Assembly: GCF_000829415.1 (NCBI RefSeq) | Contig: NZ_AP014637.1 | Coordinates: forward strand, 2,244,001-2,308,000 | Length of the DNA: 64,000 nucleotides | Direction: 5' to 3' | Origin: Pseudomonas sp. StFLB209 | GTDB lineage: Bacteria; Pseudomonadota; Gammaproteobacteria; Pseudomonadales; Pseudomonadaceae | Shown here: positions 52,130 to 62,517 of the stretch, piece by piece | Position numbering within the stretch: position 1 is the first letter of the stretch | How the letters are laid out: each line of letters opens with the position of its first letter | Translations under genes and position numbers: made by a program | Notes under the pieces: model-generated | The model's database searches: none | What the model saw: only the letters and a program-made list of their open reading frames with translations | What the model was told of the DNA's origin: nothing

Positions 52130-53173
52130 TCAAGCAGCCTGCATCACCCGGCGGATGTCCGCCGCCAGTTGGCGAACGCGATCCTGCTCGGTGTCCCACG
52201 AGCACATGAAGCGTGCGCCGCCTTTGCCGATGAAGGTATAGAAGCGCCAGCCCAGACCGGTCAGTGCGGCAATCGCCGGCTCAGAGAGCTGCAGGAATAC
52301 GCCGTTGGCCTGCACCGGAAACATCAGTTCGACCCCAGGTACATCCTTGACCAGTTCCGCCAGTAACTGCGCGCACTGGTTCGCGTGCGCGGCGTGGCGC
52401 AACCAGGCGTCGTTTTCCAGCAGCCCGACCCACGGCGCCGACAGATAGCGCATTTTCGACGCCAGTTGCCCCGCCTGCTTGCAACGGTAGTCAAAGTCTT
52501 CTGCCAGCTCGCGGTTGAAAAACAGAATCGCCTCACCGACCGCCATGCCGTTTTTGGTGCCGCCAAAACACAGCACATCCACGCCTGCTTTCCAGGTCAG
52601 CTCCGCCGGCGTGCAGCCCAGATGCGCGCAGGCGTTGGAGAAGCGTGCGCCATCCATATGCAGGTGCAGGTTGAGTTCTTTGCAGGTGGCGCTGATCGCC
52701 TTGAGCTCTTCGGGTTGATAGACCGTGCCGATTTCCGTGGCCTGGGTAATGGTCACCACGCGCGGCTTGGGGTAGTGGATATCCTGGCGCTTGAGGGCGA
52801 TCTCGCGGATGGCCTCAGGGGTCAGCTTGCCCGCGGTAGTCGGGGCGACCAGCAATTTCGAGCCATTGGAGAAAAACTCCGGTGCGCCGCATTCGTCTGT
52901 TTCAACGTGGGCGGTTTCCGAACAGATCACGCTGTGGTAACTCTGGCACAGTGCCGAGAGCGCCAGGGAGTTGGCTGCGGTGCCGTTGAAGGCGAAGAAC
53001 ACTTCGCAGTCGGTTTCGAACAGACGGCGGAAACCATCGGCGGCGCGTGCCGTCCATTGATCGTCGCCATAAGCGCGTTGATGTCCCTGGTTCGCCTGTT
53101 CCATGGCTGCCCAGGCTTCAGGGCAGATACCGGAATAGTTGTCACTGGCGAACTGTTGGCTCTGGTCGGTCAT
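52130..53173 (-). CDS. ltaE: Low-specificity L-threonine aldolase
   Basis: A 347-residue PLP enzyme that cleaves L-threonine and L-allo-threonine to glycine and acetaldehyde. The motif DECGAPEFFSNGSKLL, the substrate loop HMDGARFSNACAHLGC and the PLP lysine in DVLCFGGTKNGMAVG are present. AAGGAA precedes ATG 53173. Product acetaldehyde could be used by the aldehyde dehydrogenases nearby, but it is not in their operon. Confidence 0.94.
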   Translation of the reverse strand: MTDQSQQFASDNYSGICPEAWAAMEQANQGHQRAYGDDQWTARAADGFRRLFETDCEVFFAFNGTAANSLALSALCQSYHSVICSETAHVETDECGAPEFFSNGSKLLVAPTTAGKLTPEAIREIALKRQDIHYPKPRVVTITQATEIGTVYQPEELKAISATCKELNLHLHMDGARFSNACAHLGCTPAELTWKAGVDVLCFGGTKNGMAVGEAILFFNRELAEDFDYRCKQAGQLASKMRYLSAPWVGLLENDAWLRHAAHANQCAQLLAELVKDVPGVELMFPVQANGVFLQLSEPAIAALTGLGWRFYTFIGKGGARFMCSWDTEQDRVRQLAADIRRVMQAA

Positions 53174-53267
53174 GGCGGTTCCTTATTATGCGAAGGGGCC
53201 GTGTTGGCCTGCCTTTTGAGCGGGCCGGGCACCTGTTTTCATGGATGGTCATACATTAGAGAGACTC

Positions 53268-54008
53268 ATGGATCTTTCCAACCCGCCATTTCTGCCCAAA
53301 CGAGACCGCGCGCTGGATTTGCTCAAATGGCTGGCGATGTTGAGCATGTTGCTCGACCATTTGCGCTACGTGGGGCTGGCGCTGGATGTGCTTTACGTAC
53401 CGGGGCGGCTGGCGTTTGCCTGGTTCTGCCTGGCCATTGCGGCCAATCTGGCGCGGCGCAGCGCCGCCGAAATCGGTCCGCGAGTGCGCTGGCGTTATTT
53501 GGGCTGGATGGTTGCCTTCAGCGCACTGTCCGAACTGCCGTACCGGCTGTTCATGCCCGACGCCCAGACCTTTAACGTCATGCCGACCCTGTTGCTGGGA
53601 CTGTTGGTTGCCCAGGGCTGGCGCCAGCGTATGGTTGCGACCCGCTCGATGGCTTTCGCTGCTGTACTGCTGGGGGCGTTGTTGCAGCAACACCTGATGT
53701 TCGGCTTCGCCGGAGTGATGCTGCCGCTGGTGATGCTGATGGTCTTGCAGCGGCCCAAATGGCTGGCGCTGTTTCCGGCCGTACTGTGTGTGATCGCCAA
53801 CGCCTGGCAAGACATGCTTGCCGGGATCGGCTGGGGTGATCCGGTATCGATCGGTGCCTTGCTGGTGTGCCTGTTGGCGCCATTGGCGGGGCTGGCCGTG
53901 CTGGGCAGCAAGCCCGGCTTCAAGGTCTGGCCGATGCGTCGTTGGGCCTATGCCATCTACCCTGCGCACTTTGTGCTGTTGTGGGGGATACGCCAGATAC
54001 TTGAGTAA
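53268..54008 (+). CDS. TraX-family membrane protein
   Basis: A 246-residue inner-membrane protein of the TraX family with about eight helices. It opens with DRALDLLKWLAMLSMLLDHLRYVG, the usual acyltransferase-like first helix and DH motif, and ends with WAYAIYPAHFVLLWGIRQIL. F-plasmid TraX acetylates pilin; chromosomal homologues have no proven role. No conjugation genes are near. ATG 53268 follows AGAGA; an in-frame ATG at 53241 is possible. Confidence 0.86.
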   Translation: MDLSNPPFLPKRDRALDLLKWLAMLSMLLDHLRYVGLALDVLYVPGRLAFAWFCLAIAANLARRSAAEIGPRVRWRYLGWMVAFSALSELPYRLFMPDAQTFNVMPTLLLGLLVAQGWRQRMVATRSMAFAAVLLGALLQQHLMFGFAGVMLPLVMLMVLQRPKWLALFPAVLCVIANAWQDMLAGIGWGDPVSIGALLVCLLAPLAGLAVLGSKPGFKVWPMRRWAYAIYPAHFVLLWGIRQILE

Positions 54009-54024
54009 GGATCACGGTTAAAGA

Positions 54025-54179
54025 CAATACTGCTCAGATAAGCACTGCATGCCTTTGTAGGAGCGACCTTGGTCGCGAAGAGGCCGGTAAAGTCACAGCA
54101 GATGTAGTGTTTTCACTGGCCTCTTCGCGAGCAGAGCTCGCTCCACCGGGGCATACAGTACCTAAGTGGGCAGTACTGC
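54025..54179. repeat. Composite palindromic element, locus C (intact)
   Basis: About 155 bp of imperfect inverted repeat. Outer arms are CAATACTGCTCAGATAAGCA on the left and the complement of CAGTACTGCCCACTTAGGTA on the right. Inside each arm is a REP hairpin (GTAGGAGCGACC on the left, GCGAGCAGAGCTCGCTCC on the right), and GGTAAAGTCACAGCA lies near the middle. It fills the whole gap between the TraX-family gene and eutC. Confidence 0.65.
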
Positions 54180-54180
54180 T

Positions 54181-55002
54181 TTAAAAAGTCTCCGGGCTGC
54201 CATCGCTCAGCAGAAAATTCCCCGGCCCGCTGTTATCCAGCGTCGGGACTTGGGCTTCGTCTTTGAGGTCCACCCCCGACAACTGCCGCCGGCACGCCTC
54301 GCGCATCAGGTACATCAGGCGGAAGGCGGCCATGCCGTAGCTCAGGCCTTCGAGCCGGACATTGGAGATGCAGTTGCGGTAAGCGTCGTTCAGGCCGACC
54401 TTAGGCCCCCAGGTGAAGTAAAGCCCCAGGCTGTCCGGTGAGCTGAGCCCCGGTCGTTCGCCGATCAGAATCACGCTCATCTTCGCGCCCAGGCGCTGGC
54501 CCACTTCGTCGGCCACTGCGACCCGGCCCTGTTGCACCAGCGTGATGGGCGCCAGCGACCAGCCTTCCTCCCGCACTGTCTCCAACAGGCGTTCAAGAAA
54601 TGGCAGGCTATGGCGTTGCACAGCCAGGGACGACAAACCATCGGCGATCACGATCGCCAGGTCATAGCCTGTGCCTTGTTGCGCGGCATATTCGTCCAGC
54701 GCGGCAGCCGACTCTTCGTTCAGGCGCCGCCCCAGGTCCGGGCGCTGCAGGTAGGTGTGGCGGTCGGCGGCGGCGCTGTGCACCAGCAGAGTTTCGAGCT
54801 GGCGTTGTTGCAGTTCGGCGCTCAGCCCGGCGTGATCGAAAGGCAGATGCACCGCGTCACGGGCCTGGGCGTGGGCGAACTGGAAGTCCAGTTGCGCGGC
54901 AGTGGGCAGGCTGGTGCCGGCCCGGCCCAGGGCAATGCGCGCCGGGGTCAACTGGCGCAGTTGCTGCCAGGGATTGGCAGTGGCGGGGGATTTATCAGAC
55001 AT
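54181..55002 (-). CDS. eutC: Ethanolamine ammonia-lyase light chain
   Basis: A 273-residue small subunit of adenosylcobalamin-dependent ethanolamine ammonia-lyase, which makes acetaldehyde and ammonia with EutB. Typical segments are [35 protein letters not shown] and [15 protein letters not shown]. It lies 9 bp after eutB, the last gene of the ethanolamine operon. Confidence 0.96.
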   Translation of the reverse strand: MSDKSPATANPWQQLRQLTPARIALGRAGTSLPTAAQLDFQFAHAQARDAVHLPFDHAGLSAELQQRQLETLLVHSAAADRHTYLQRPDLGRRLNEESAAALDEYAAQQGTGYDLAIVIADGLSSLAVQRHSLPFLERLLETVREEGWSLAPITLVQQGRVAVADEVGQRLGAKMSVILIGERPGLSSPDSLGLYFTWGPKVGLNDAYRNCISNVRLEGLSYGMAAFRLMYLMREACRRQLSGVDLKDEAQVPTLDNSGPGNFLLSDGSPETF

Positions 55003-55011
55003 GGCGACCTC

Positions 55012-56406
55012 TCAAGCCAGTTGTGCCAGGGCCTGGCGAAACGCTGGCGGCAGTTCGTCGCCCATGCGCAATTGTCCGCCCTGTTGCTGGAAGATGCCCA
55101 TGCGCGCCAGCCACGCCTCGAACTCCGGCGCGGCGTGCAGGCCCAGCACTTTGCGTGCATACAACGCATCGTGGAACGAGGTGGTCTGGTAGTTGAGCAT
55201 CACGTCATCAGAGCCTGGAATCCCCATGATGAAGTTGATCCCCGCTGCGCCCAGCAGGGTCAGCAGCACGTCCATATCGTCCTGATCGGCCTCGGCATGG
55301 TTGGTGTAGCAGATGTCACAGCCCATGGGCACGCCCAGCAGCTTGCCGCAGAAGTGGTCTTCCAGCCCGGCGCGGATGATCTGCTTGCCGTTGTACAGGT
55401 ACTCCGGGCCGATGAAGCCGACCACGGTGTTGACCAGAAACGGATTGAAATGCCGCGCCACACCATAGGCGCGGGTCTCGCAGGTCTGCTGGTCGACGCC
55501 GTGGTGGGCGTTGGCCGACAACGCACTGCCCTGGCCGGTTTCGAAGTACATCAGGTTGTTGCCCAGAGTGCCGCGCTTGAGGCTCAAGCCGGCCTCGTAG
55601 CCTTCCTGGAGAATCTTCAGGCTGACCCCGAAGCTGGCGTTGGCCGCTTCGGTGCCGGCGATGGACTGGAACACCAGGTCCAGCGGCGCGCCGCGCTCGA
55701 TGGCGGCGATCGAGCTGGTGACGTGGGTCAGCACGCAAGACTGGGTGGGAATCTGGTAGCGCTGGATGATTGCGTCGAGCATCTCCAGCAAGGTGCAGAT
55801 CGAGCTCATGCTGTCGGTGGCCGGGTTGATGCCAATCATGGCGTCGCCGTTGCCGTACAGCAGGCCGTCGACGATGCTCGCGGCAATGCCGGCCGGATCG
55901 TCGGTGGGGTGGTTGGGCTGCAGGCGGGTAGACATCCGGCCGCGCAGGCCCTGGGTGTTGCGAAAGCGGGTTTCGACACGGGTTTTTTGCGCGACCAGCA
56001 CCAGGTCCTGGATGCGCATGATCTTCGACACCGCAGCGGCCATTTCCGGAGTCAGGCCCGGCGCCAGGGCTTTGAGGCTGGTTTCGTTAGCCTGTTCGCT
56101 GAGCAGCCAGTCGCGCAGCCCGCCAACGGTCAGATGGCTGACCGGGGCAAAGGCCAACGCGTCGTGGCTGTCGATGATCAGCCGGGTCACTTCGTCGCGC
56201 TCGTAAGGGATCACCACTTCCTGCAAGAAGTGCTTGAGTGGCACATCGGCCAGGGCCATCTGCGCTGCGGCGCGTTCGGCGTCATTCTGCGCCGCGACTT
56301 CAGCCAGATAGTCTCCGGAACGGGCCGGGCTGGCCTTGGCCAGCAGCTCGCGCAGGCTGTCGAAGTGCCAGGTCATGTGGGCGATGGTGTGGGTAAATCC
56401 GGCCAT
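55012..56406 (-). CDS. eutB: Ethanolamine ammonia-lyase heavy chain
   Basis: A 464-residue catalytic large subunit. Typical text includes TRLQPNHPTDDPAGIAAS, GDAMIGINPATDS, YFETGQGSALSANAHHGVDQ and MGCDICYTNHAEADQDD. AGGAG precedes ATG 56406. It works with EutC and cobalamin in the cytoplasm; no Eut microcompartment genes are near, as in other Pseudomonas. Confidence 0.97.
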   Translation of the reverse strand: MAGFTHTIAHMTWHFDSLRELLAKASPARSGDYLAEVAAQNDAERAAAQMALADVPLKHFLQEVVIPYERDEVTRLIIDSHDALAFAPVSHLTVGGLRDWLLSEQANETSLKALAPGLTPEMAAAVSKIMRIQDLVLVAQKTRVETRFRNTQGLRGRMSTRLQPNHPTDDPAGIAASIVDGLLYGNGDAMIGINPATDSMSSICTLLEMLDAIIQRYQIPTQSCVLTHVTSSIAAIERGAPLDLVFQSIAGTEAANASFGVSLKILQEGYEAGLSLKRGTLGNNLMYFETGQGSALSANAHHGVDQQTCETRAYGVARHFNPFLVNTVVGFIGPEYLYNGKQIIRAGLEDHFCGKLLGVPMGCDICYTNHAEADQDDMDVLLTLLGAAGINFIMGIPGSDDVMLNYQTTSFHDALYARKVLGLHAAPEFEAWLARMGIFQQQGGQLRMGDELPPAFRQALAQLA

Positions 56407-56454
56407 GAATCATTTCTCCTGTGGCGGCCGCTTTTCAGCGGCCGCTGCAAGGGG

Positions 56455-57903
56455 TTAACGCAGTGACTGTTCGGCCGCCTGAATCGCCGCGAACTCTTCT
56501 TCCGGGGTGCCTGACACCAGATGGTGGCGGCTGTACAGGGCGAAGTAGGCAATCAACAGAGCGTAGATGACGGCCGCGCCGATCACGACCCGTGGATCAA
56601 CCAGGAAGCCCGCCACCAGCGCCACTGCTGCCAGCACCAGAGCCACGCCCGAAGTCAGTATGCCGCCAGGGGTACGGTACGGCCGCGGCATGTCAGGACG
56701 GCGAACGCGCAAGGTGATGTGGGCGGCCATCATCAGTACATACGACAGCGTGGCGCCGAAAACCGCGACCAGAATCAGCAGGTCGCCCTGGCCGCTCAGC
56801 GACAGGCCAAAACCGATGATGCCCGGTACGATCAGGGCCATGACCGGCGCTTTGTTGCGGTTGGTCAGCGACAGCCCGCGTGGCAGGTAGCCTGCACGAG
56901 ACAAGGCAAAGATCTGCCGCGAGTAGGCATAGATGATCGAGAAGAAGCTGGCGATCAGACCGGCCAGGCCGACCAGGTTGACGAACTGGCTCATCCAGGT
57001 CGAGCCGCCATAGACCTTGACCAGCGATTCGACCAGCGGGTTGCCGGAGGCCACCAGCGCCTGGGCGCCGGCTGCGCCAGGGCCGACCAGCAGGATCAAC
57101 CCGGCGAAGGCCAGCAGCACCAGCATGGCGCCGATCAGTCCGCGCGGCAGATCACGCTTGGGATCCTTGGTTTCTTCGGCGGCCAGTGGCACCCCTTCTA
57201 CCGCCAGGAAGAACCAGATGGCATAGGGCAGGGCGGCCCAGATACCGATATAGCCGAACGGCAGGAAGCTGCTCGCGCCCTTGGCCTCGGTGGCCGGAAT
57301 GTCGAACAGGTTGGCGAGCTGGAAGTGCGGGACCATTGCGATGATGTACACCGCCAGGGCGATGGCCGCCACGGCGGTGATGGCGAACATCAGCTTCAGG
57401 GCTTCACCGGCACCGAGAATGTGAATGCCGATGAACACCACATAGAACACCAGGTAGATCACCCAGCCGCCGATGCCGAACAGCGACTCGCAATAAGCGC
57501 CGATAAAGCAAGCAATGGCGGCCGGGGCGATGGCGTACTCGATGAGGATTGCAGTGCCGGTCAGAAACCCGCCCCAAGGGCCGAATGCCGTGCGGGTAAA
57601 ACCGTAGCCGCCACCGGCGGTGGGGATCATCGAGGACAACTCGGCCAGCGAGAAGCACATGCACAGGTACATGGTTGCCATCAGCAAGGTGGCGATGAAC
57701 ATACCGCCCCAGCCCCCTTGGGCCAGGCCGAAGTTCCAGCCGGCATAGTCGCCGGAAATCACATAGGCAACGCCCAGGCCGATCAGCAGCACCCAGCCGG
57801 CCGCACCTTGCTTGAGCTGGCGGTTGGCGAAATAGTCGGCACTGACGGCTTCGGTTTCCACACCGCCGTGCGAGGGCGGTGTGGAGAGGGTTTCTTTGGA
57901 CAT
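56455..57903 (-). CDS. eat: Ethanolamine permease (APC superfamily, Eat)
   Basis: A 482-residue inner-membrane amino-acid/amine permease with about twelve helices. The family pattern GWVLLIGLGVAYVISGDYAG and FTRTAFGPWGGFLTG matches ethanolamine permeases. AAGGAG lies before ATG 57903. Its position between the aldehyde dehydrogenase and eutB on one strand makes ethanolamine the likely substrate. Confidence 0.94.
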   Translation of the reverse strand: MSKETLSTPPSHGGVETEAVSADYFANRQLKQGAAGWVLLIGLGVAYVISGDYAGWNFGLAQGGWGGMFIATLLMATMYLCMCFSLAELSSMIPTAGGGYGFTRTAFGPWGGFLTGTAILIEYAIAPAAIACFIGAYCESLFGIGGWVIYLVFYVVFIGIHILGAGEALKLMFAITAVAAIALAVYIIAMVPHFQLANLFDIPATEAKGASSFLPFGYIGIWAALPYAIWFFLAVEGVPLAAEETKDPKRDLPRGLIGAMLVLLAFAGLILLVGPGAAGAQALVASGNPLVESLVKVYGGSTWMSQFVNLVGLAGLIASFFSIIYAYSRQIFALSRAGYLPRGLSLTNRNKAPVMALIVPGIIGFGLSLSGQGDLLILVAVFGATLSYVLMMAAHITLRVRRPDMPRPYRTPGGILTSGVALVLAAVALVAGFLVDPRVVIGAAVIYALLIAYFALYSRHHLVSGTPEEEFAAIQAAEQSLR

Positions 57904-57968
57904 GTCAGAACTCCTTCACGCACCCGCCGTCCGGCGGCGGGGCGTTGTCGTGTTGGGCTTGTGGCAGA

Positions 57969-59489
<1,521 letters not shown>

Positions 59490-59827
59490 GCGAATTCTCC
59501 GATGCGGCTTTTTGTTGTTGTACGAACGGGCAGTTCAGACAGGTCTGGGCCAATCATGAGTCGCTTTCATGTTCTCGACTTGACCTTGAGCTTGGCTGGC
59601 TGTCGTCCAGGGTCAAGTTTTCAGGGTATGCGTCGGCGGTGTCGTGCAGAGTCAAATCGGCTGCGCGGTTCGGGTGCGGTTGTTTCCTGATGACCCGTTT
59701 TGGGGCGTTCGTTTCTGCAAGTAACCCGAGCAGATGTTGAAAACGCCGGTTTAGAGCGGTTTTAGCCGCGAACAGATGGCGGCGTGGTTCTTGCTTTCTG
59801 AAATGAATTGTCACGAAGGAGGCGATG
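59490..59827. other. 338-bp divergent control region of the ethanolamine genes
   Basis: It separates the aldehyde dehydrogenase and the AraC-type regulator. A perfect 8-bp inverted repeat ACTTGACC (59578-59585) / GGTCAAGT (59611-59618) with a 25-bp spacer is a candidate operator. I did not find a convincing sigma-54 promoter (GG-N10-GC) placed for the operon. Confidence 0.55.
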
Positions 59828-60898
59828 ATGGGATCTATCCTCAGCCAGCCCGATCATCCGGCAGCAATGACATTGCTCAGCGGCGGGCAGGGCAACGCTG
59901 GCGTGCTGGCTGCGGCCGCCAGCGGCTTGTGCAGCTTTATCGAAAAGCACGGCGGTGACCCGGATCGGATCCTCGGTATGTCGGGTATCGACCCTGAAGC
60001 ACTGAGCCATCCAACCCTGAGCCTGGCGCTGCCCAATTATTGCCAGGTGCTGGAAGAGGCATCACGCCAGTCTGGCTGCGATAACTTCGGCCTGTACTAC
60101 GGCCAGCAATTCAAACCCCAGGCGCTTGGGCTGCTGGGGTATATCGGGCTGTGCTCGGCTACGGTCGAGCAGGCGCTGATCAACTTTGCCCGGGCCTTTC
60201 CGCTGCACCAGCGCAACAGCCTGATTCGTCTGGTGGACGAGGGCGAGTGCTACCGCTTCGATTATCAAGTGCGCCACGGCGCGATTCTGTGCCGCCGCCA
60301 GGACGCCGAATTGACCTTGGGCATGGCGCTGAATCTGGTTCGCCATGTAATGGGCAATCAGTGGGCGCCGCGTGCCGTGCATTTCGAGCACCCGCGCCCT
60401 GAGCACTGGCACGAGCACTGTAAGGTGTTCGATGCGCCGGTGTACTTCGAGCAGCCTTGCAACTCGCTGGTAATCCCCAAGCGCGGCCTGCAGCGGGCCA
60501 TGCCTCAGGGTGATCCGGTGTTGCTGCTGGTCATGCAGGACTCGCTTAACCAGCTCAGCCGCCTGAGCCTGCGCGGCGAGCTGGAGGTTGCCGACGACGT
60601 ACGCGAGCGCGTTCGCCAGCAGTTGCTGATTGGTGAGCCGGTGCTCGATGATGTCGCCGAGCAGATGGGCATGACCAGTTGGTCGCTGCAAAGGCGGCTG
60701 CGCGAACAGAATCTGAGTTTCTCGAGCGTGGTCGACACACTGCGCCGTGAACTGGCCACCCATTACCTGAGCCAGCATCAGTTGCCGATCTCCGACCTGG
60801 CGCCGCTGCTCGGTTATTCAGAAACCAGCGCCTTCTCCCGCGCTTTCCGTCGCTGGTTCGGCGTCAGCCCGCGCCAATGGCGCCGCGATGGCCTGTAG
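59828..60898 (+). CDS. AraC-family transcriptional regulator of the ethanolamine operon
   Basis: A 356-residue regulator with an arabinose-binding-type N-terminal domain (YCQVLEEASRQSGCDNFGLYYGQQF) and the C-terminal AraC helix-turn-helix region (LDDVAEQMGMTSWSLQRRLRE, DLAPLLGYSETSAFSRAFRRWFGVSPRQW). Two adjacent ATG codons occur; the second (59828) is 5 bp from AGGAGG and is the better start. It is divergent from the ethanolamine operon and likely activates it. In several Pseudomonas the equivalent operon is described with a sigma-54-type activator, so this is a different arrangement. Confidence 0.88.
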   Translation: MGSILSQPDHPAAMTLLSGGQGNAGVLAAAASGLCSFIEKHGGDPDRILGMSGIDPEALSHPTLSLALPNYCQVLEEASRQSGCDNFGLYYGQQFKPQALGLLGYIGLCSATVEQALINFARAFPLHQRNSLIRLVDEGECYRFDYQVRHGAILCRRQDAELTLGMALNLVRHVMGNQWAPRAVHFEHPRPEHWHEHCKVFDAPVYFEQPCNSLVIPKRGLQRAMPQGDPVLLLVMQDSLNQLSRLSLRGELEVADDVRERVRQQLLIGEPVLDDVAEQMGMTSWSLQRRLREQNLSFSSVVDTLRRELATHYLSQHQLPISDLAPLLGYSETSAFSRAFRRWFGVSPRQWRRDGL

Positions 60899-60940
60899 GA
60901 GCGGCTTCAGCCGCGAAGGCTTCCCGGCTAAAGCGGATCG
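60894..60940. repeat. REP-like palindrome overlapping a stop codon
   Basis: TGTAGGAGCGGCTTCAGCCG ... TTCCCGGCTAAAGC is a REP-type repeat that begins on the stop codon (60896-60898) of the AraC gene. Confidence 0.7.
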
Positions 60941-61268
60941 CCGCCCGGCCGCGCCTGCGGGCAATAACATCAGCCATCCCGACTTGCGCTGAACCGATCC
61001 ATCGGCCAGATAGCCATCGGCTACCGTTCATCGCCAGCAGATGGCCAGTTGTCATTGCTTAATATCGTCCTAATCTCTTATCGCTGATGCTCTGTTATGC
61101 CCGGTTTGCAGGCCCTCTGCGAACCGGCGGGTTATCCCATGGTCTGAATCGCACGATGAAAAGACCGGTGGATTGATCGTGTTTATCGATTCATCAGAGC
61201 AATTTTTTGCGCTTTTTTTCGATAGATAAATCGCTAGTCTGATCACACGTCTTACAGGGTATTAGGCA
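60899..61268. other. 370-bp gene-free region
   Basis: After the REP, the region holds a 10-bp hairpin CCGGTTTGCA/TGCGAACCGG (61101-61110, 61118-61127; one G-U pair) and an AT-rich tract (61180-61250) that probably contains the cytochrome b561 promoter. No gene is supported. Confidence 0.6.
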
Positions 61269-61817
61269 ATGCAGCTACGTAACTCATCTTCTCGATACGG
61301 TCTGGTCAGCCGGGTGCTGCACTGGGGTGTGGCGCTGACGGTGTTCGGCCTGTTTGGCCTGGGGCTGTGGATGATGGGGCTGGATTACTACGACAGCTGG
61401 CGCAAGGCCGGGCCTGACCTGCACAAGAGCATCGGTCTGGTCCTGTTCGCCGCCATGCTGGTTCGGGTGATCTGGCGCTTTGTCAGCCCGCCGCCGCCAC
61501 CACTGACCAGCTACAGTAGGTTGACCCGCATTGGCGCGGCGTTCGGCCATCTGTTTTTGTATGTCGCGTTGTTTGCGGTAATGACCGCCGGCTACCTGAT
61601 CTCCACCGCCGACGGTGTGGGCATTCCGGTATTCGGCCTGTTTGAAGTACCAGCACTGATCAGCGGACTGCCGCAGCAGGCTGAAACGGCAGGACAGATC
61701 CACTTTTACCTGGCCTGGGCCATCGTGATCTTCGCGGTGCTTCATGGCCTGGCTGCTTTGAAACACCACTTCATTGATCGTGATGTGACCCTCAAGCGTA
61801 TGCTGGGTCGTAATTGA
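61269..61817 (+). CDS. Cytochrome b561
   Basis: A 182-residue inner-membrane diheme cytochrome b with four helices. Heme-ligand histidines are visible in [44 protein letters not shown]. It carries electrons from ubiquinol. It precedes the YceI gene by 26 bp, the usual cytochrome-b561/yceI pairing. Confidence 0.94.
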   Translation: MQLRNSSSRYGLVSRVLHWGVALTVFGLFGLGLWMMGLDYYDSWRKAGPDLHKSIGLVLFAAMLVRVIWRFVSPPPPPLTSYSRLTRIGAAFGHLFLYVALFAVMTAGYLISTADGVGIPVFGLFEVPALISGLPQQAETAGQIHFYLAWAIVIFAVLHGLAALKHHFIDRDVTLKRMLGRN

Positions 61818-61843
61818 TAGTTCAACCAAAAAGGGAATACAGC

Positions 61844-62422
61844 ATGTTGAAGAAGTCTCTCGCCGCTCTGGCCCTGGGTACCGCACTGTTCACCGCTGGC
61901 CAGGCCATGGCCGCTGATTACAAGATCGACAAGGAAGGCCAGCACGCCTTCGTCAACTTCAAGATCAGCCACCTGGGCTACAGCTACATCTACGGTACGT
62001 TCAAGGACTTCGATGGCGAGTTCAGTTTTGATGCTGCCAAGCCGGAAGCGAGCAAGATCTCGGTCGATCTGAAAACCGCCAGCCTGTTCACCAACCATGC
62101 CGAGCGTGACAAGCACATCCTCAGCAAGGATTTCCTGGATGCCGGCAAATACCCGGAAGCCAAGTTCGTTTCGACCAGCGTTAAATCCACTGGCGAGAAG
62201 ACTGCTGACGTGACGGGCGACCTGACTCTGCACGGCGTCACCAAGCCGATCGTGATCAAGGCAACCTTCAACGGCGAAGGCAAGGATCCATGGGGCGGCT
62301 ACCGCGCAGGCTTCAACGGCACCTCGACGCTGAACCTGAACGACTTCGGCATCAAAGGCCCAGGCCCGAGCTCTCAGACTCTGGATCTGGACATCACTGT
62401 TGAAGGTGTACAGAAGAAGTAA
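61844..62422 (+). CDS. yceI: YceI-family periplasmic protein
   Basis: A 192-residue lipocalin-like isoprenoid-binding protein. The signal peptide ends AAMAA-type near residue 23 (GQAMA then ADYKIDKEG). The mature beta-barrel starts [23 protein letters not shown] and contains [25 protein letters not shown] precedes ATG 61844. It is in one transcript with cytochrome b561 and is followed by two hairpins. Confidence 0.95.
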   Translation: MLKKSLAALALGTALFTAGQAMAADYKIDKEGQHAFVNFKISHLGYSYIYGTFKDFDGEFSFDAAKPEASKISVDLKTASLFTNHAERDKHILSKDFLDAGKYPEAKFVSTSVKSTGEKTADVTGDLTLHGVTKPIVIKATFNGEGKDPWGGYRAGFNGTSTLNLNDFGIKGPGPSSQTLDLDITVEGVQKK

Positions 62423-62440
62423 TTCGTCGCGCCGCCAACA

Positions 62441-62465
62441 CCATGGCTGCATCACGCAGCCATGG
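62441..62465 (+). other. Perfect hairpin after yceI
   Basis: CCATGGCTGC (62441-62450) and GCAGCCATGG (62456-62465) form a 10-bp stem with a 5-nt loop, just before the terminator. Confidence 0.55.
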
Positions 62466-62474
62466 AGCGCAGAC

Positions 62475-62506
62475 AAAAAAACGCCGACCCTGGGGTCGGC
62501 GTTTTT
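62475..62506. terminator. Bidirectional Rho-independent terminator
   Basis: ACGCCGACCC (62481-62490) and GGGTCGGCGT (62493-62502) form a perfect 10-bp stem, flanked by A residues on the left and T residues on the right. It can end both yceI and the converging helicase gene. Confidence 0.9.
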
Positions 62507-62517
62507 GCATCCGGCGC

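Noticed and set aside
51201..52130. A 6S RNA gene expected near zapA
   Set aside because: The 22-bp gap after zapA is too short and the upstream 378 bp shows only a terminator hairpin, so no 6S RNA was annotated.
54532..56466. A 644-codon open frame on the plus strand antisense to eutC, eutB and the end of eat
   Set aside because: It runs opposite clearly recognisable EutB/EutC sequence, has no ribosome site and is rich in residues typical of GC-driven antisense frames. It is a codon-bias shadow.
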